Shown: in pieces, positions 5,447 through 6,987 of the stretch | Layout of the letters: every line of letters starts with the position of its first letter | Numbering within the stretch: the stretch's first letter is position 1 | DNA from: Bacteriovoracaceae bacterium UBA6144 | GTDB taxonomy: Bacteria; Bdellovibrionota; Bacteriovoracia; Bacteriovoracales; Bacteriovoracaceae | Reading direction: 5' to 3' | Length of the DNA: 6,987 nucleotides | Assembly: GCA_002435705.1 (NCBI GenBank) | Contig: DIVA01000105.1 | Coordinates: 5,967 to 12,953, forward strand | The notes under the pieces: model-generated | The model's input: the letters and a program-made list of their open reading frames with translations, nothing else | What the model was told of the DNA's origin: nothing | The model's database searches: none | Program-made: the position numbers and the translations under genes

Positions 5447-6987
5447 CTAGAGGAGATTAGCTGAAAGCCATGTGCGGGCCTGAGCTTCGGTGAAATTTTT
5501 TCTTTTGGCGTAGTCTTGTAGCTGGTCTTCTTGGATTTTGCCCACGTTGAAGTATTTAGCTTCGGGGTGAGAAAAATACCAGCCGCTCACTGAAGCCGTC
5601 GGAGTCATGGCCATGGAGTGAGTGAGCTTCACGCCGATGTTTTCTTCGACGTTCAAGAGCTTAAAGAGTTTAGTTTTTTCCGTGTGATCAGGGCACGCCG
5701 AATAGCCAGGGGCCGGGCGGATTCCTTGATAGTTCTCTCTGATGAGCTCTTCTGTGGAGAGATTCTCGAGAGCTTGATAACCCCAGAATTCACGGCGCAC
5801 ACGCAGGTGCATCCATTCCGCACAGGCTTCTGCTAAGCGATCAGCCAGCGAGCGAATTAAGATTCCTTGATAGTCATCGTGTTCAGCTTCAAACTTTTTG
5901 CACAGTTCATCCAGACCCAGGCCAGCCGTGACGCAAAAGGCACCGACGTAATCATTCTTGGGGGCCACAAAATCAGCCAGACTTGGATTCGCCGAGTCTG
6001 CTTCTAGCATTTTTCTTTGCGTGCGAAGCATGTTGAGCGTCTCTAGTACCAAGCTGCGGTCTTCTTTATATGTTTTATGCGATCCGTGCTTACCGCAGGC
6101 GGCTTCATGCACGCGCAGGCCCTCCACCACAATGTCGTCGCCCTGTGAGTGGGCAGGGAAGAGTCCGTAGACCGCTTTGAGCCGCAGGGATTTCTCGCGT
6201 GTCACCTGATCCAGCATCTTCTGGGCATCCGAGAAGAGTTTGCGTGCTTCTTCTCCCATCTCTTTGTCTTCAAGGATCTTCGGGTGGGAGCCTCGCAGAC
6301 GCCAGGTATGAAAGAAGGGAGTCCAGTCGATGTATTTTCTGATCTCATCGATCGAGAGATCAAAAGTGTGAACACCGAGTTGTGCAGGTTTTGGAATCTC
6401 ATAGTTAGACCAGTCGACTTTAAACTTATTGGCACGAGCTTCAGCGAGAGTGATGAAAGTGATTTCTTGATTCGAAGCTTGATGTTGATCTCTTAGCAAC
6501 TGGTAGTCGAGATCCAGCTCTGTCTTGAACTTTGCTCGAGCCTCGAGAGTTTTGATCTTTTCTGCCACTGGAACTGAGCGCGAGGCATCCGCCACGTGCA
6601 CCACGACGTTTTTTGTCTGAGGAGCAATCTTCACGGCCGTGTGCAGGCGCGAGGTGGTCGCTCCACCAATGAGCACAGGAATGTTCATCCCTAGGCGTTC
6701 CATCTCTTGGGCCACGTGAATCATTTCATCTAGACTCGGAGTGATGAGTCCTGAGAGACCGATCATGTCGACCTGCTCACGTTTGGCGACTTCGAGAATT
6801 TTTTCACAGGGAACCATGACTCCAAGATCAATCACGTCCCAGTTGTTGCACGCAAGCACAACGCCCACAATGTTTTTCCCAATGTCGTGTACGTCCCCTT
6901 TGACTGTGGCCAAAAGAATGCGGCCCTGTTTCTGCGCTTTTGCTCCAGCTTGCTCTTTTTCAATGAAGGGCTGCAGGTAGGCGACGG
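5447..6987 (-). CDS. metH: Cobalamin-dependent methionine synthase, C-terminal part (5' end beyond the right edge)
   Basis: MetH transfers a methyl group from 5-methyl-THF via methylcobalamin to homocysteine. The frame is open to the right edge. Visible residues begin VAYLQPFIEKE, matching the cap/B12 linker of E. coli MetH, and continue through an internal TTG (6913-6911) that is not a start. The cobalamin domain has GDVHDIGKN, whose His (codon 6889-6887) is the lower cobalt ligand (H759), with its partners D757 and S810 (LITPS) conserved, then GGATTS. The AdoMet reactivation domain follows, with IDWTPFF (D946), RENYQGIRPAPGY and CPDH (E1128 and R1134 equivalents; RPAPGY...CPDH at 5719-5684) and SVSGWYFSHP (Y1189 region). 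It ends at TAG 5449-5447, close to the usual E. coli C-terminus. It heads an operon with metF. Any riboswitch or promoter upstream lies off the window. Confidence 0.97.
   Translation of the reverse strand, partial: VAYLQPFIEKEQAGAKAQKQGRILLATVKGDVHDIGKNIVGVVLACNNWDVIDLGVMVPCEKILEVAKREQVDMIGLSGLITPSLDEMIHVAQEMERLGMNIPVLIGGATTSRLHTAVKIAPQTKNVVVHVADASRSVPVAEKIKTLEARAKFKTELDLDYQLLRDQHQASNQEITFITLAEARANKFKVDWSNYEIPKPAQLGVHTFDLSIDEIRKYIDWTPFFHTWRLRGSHPKILEDKEMGEEARKLFSDAQKMLDQVTREKSLRLKAVYGLFPAHSQGDDIVVEGLRVHEAACGKHGSHKTYKEDRSLVLETLNMLRTQRKMLEADSANPSLADFVAPKNDYVGAFCVTAGLGLDELCKKFEAEHDDYQGILIRSLADRLAEACAEWMHLRVRREFWGYQALENLSTEELIRENYQGIRPAPGYSACPDHTEKTKLFKLLNVEENIGVKLTHSMAMTPTASVSGWYFSHPEAKYFNVGKIQEDQLQDYAKRKNFTEAQARTWLSANLL

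Noticed and set aside
5618..6496. Open frames on both strands inside metH
   Set aside because: They are antisense or shifted shadows of a highly conserved MetH reading frame.
6911..6913. TTG as the start codon of the metH frame
   Set aside because: The frame and clear MetH homology (VAYLQPFIEKE and onward) continue upstream to the window edge, so the gene is only truncated there.
1..6987. CRISPR array, insertion sequence, tRNA, or a defence or toxin system
   Set aside because: No repeated spacer units, transposase motifs, cloverleaf sequence or recognisable defence domain was seen; all major reading frames have ordinary assignments.

Overview
The window looks like ordinary bacterial chromosome with moderate GC content and densely packed genes. 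Judged by eye on sampled lines, the metH region is clearly more GC-rich than the TPR gene at the left edge. The gene mix is a secreted M14 metallocarboxypeptidase, a Tat-exported PhoX-type lipoprotein, a thioredoxin-like [2Fe-2S] ferredoxin, B12-dependent MetH with a MetF whose motifs resemble Bacteroidota enzymes, and a TPR protein probably belonging to a receiver-TPR response regulator. It would suit a Gram-negative such as Bdellovibrionota (a Bdellovibrio or Bacteriovorax relative). That placement is an inference from gene style and recalled motifs, with no rRNA or marker gene behind it.

Layout. Positions 1-801 (+) hold the 3' end of a TPR gene cut by the left edge. A 113-bp gap with a weak promoter candidate follows. 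Positions 915-2264 (+) encode the secreted M14 carboxypeptidase. It converges on, and overlaps by 24 bp, a minus-strand pair: phoX (4072-2516) and a COG3411-type ferredoxin (2519-2241), joined by a 4-bp ATGA stop/start overlap. Only 32 bp separate phoX from a divergent DCC-family thiol-disulfide oxidoreductase gene (4105-4485, +). That gene converges on metF (5438-4482, -), the two sharing one CTAG that supplies a TAG stop on each strand. Eight bases upstream of metF lies metH (minus, 5447 to beyond the right edge), so metH-metF form an operon.

How the genes work together. MetF reduces 5,10-methylene-THF to 5-methyl-THF, and MetH passes that methyl group through cobalamin to homocysteine, so the right-hand operon supplies methionine and recycles folate. 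PhoX-like phosphatase and the carboxypeptidase would act outside the cytoplasm on phosphoesters and peptides, consistent with scavenging. The ferredoxin and the DCC protein are cytoplasmic redox proteins flanking phoX. Any functional link among the three is speculative.

The most distinctive feature is compactness at gene ends. Candidate intrinsic terminators or 3'-end hairpins lie inside the coding sequence of the convergent neighbour. At 4451-4499 one hairpin carries both genes' stop codons in its loop. I see no CRISPR array, mobile element, tRNA or rRNA, and no convincing undescribed defence or biosynthetic system.
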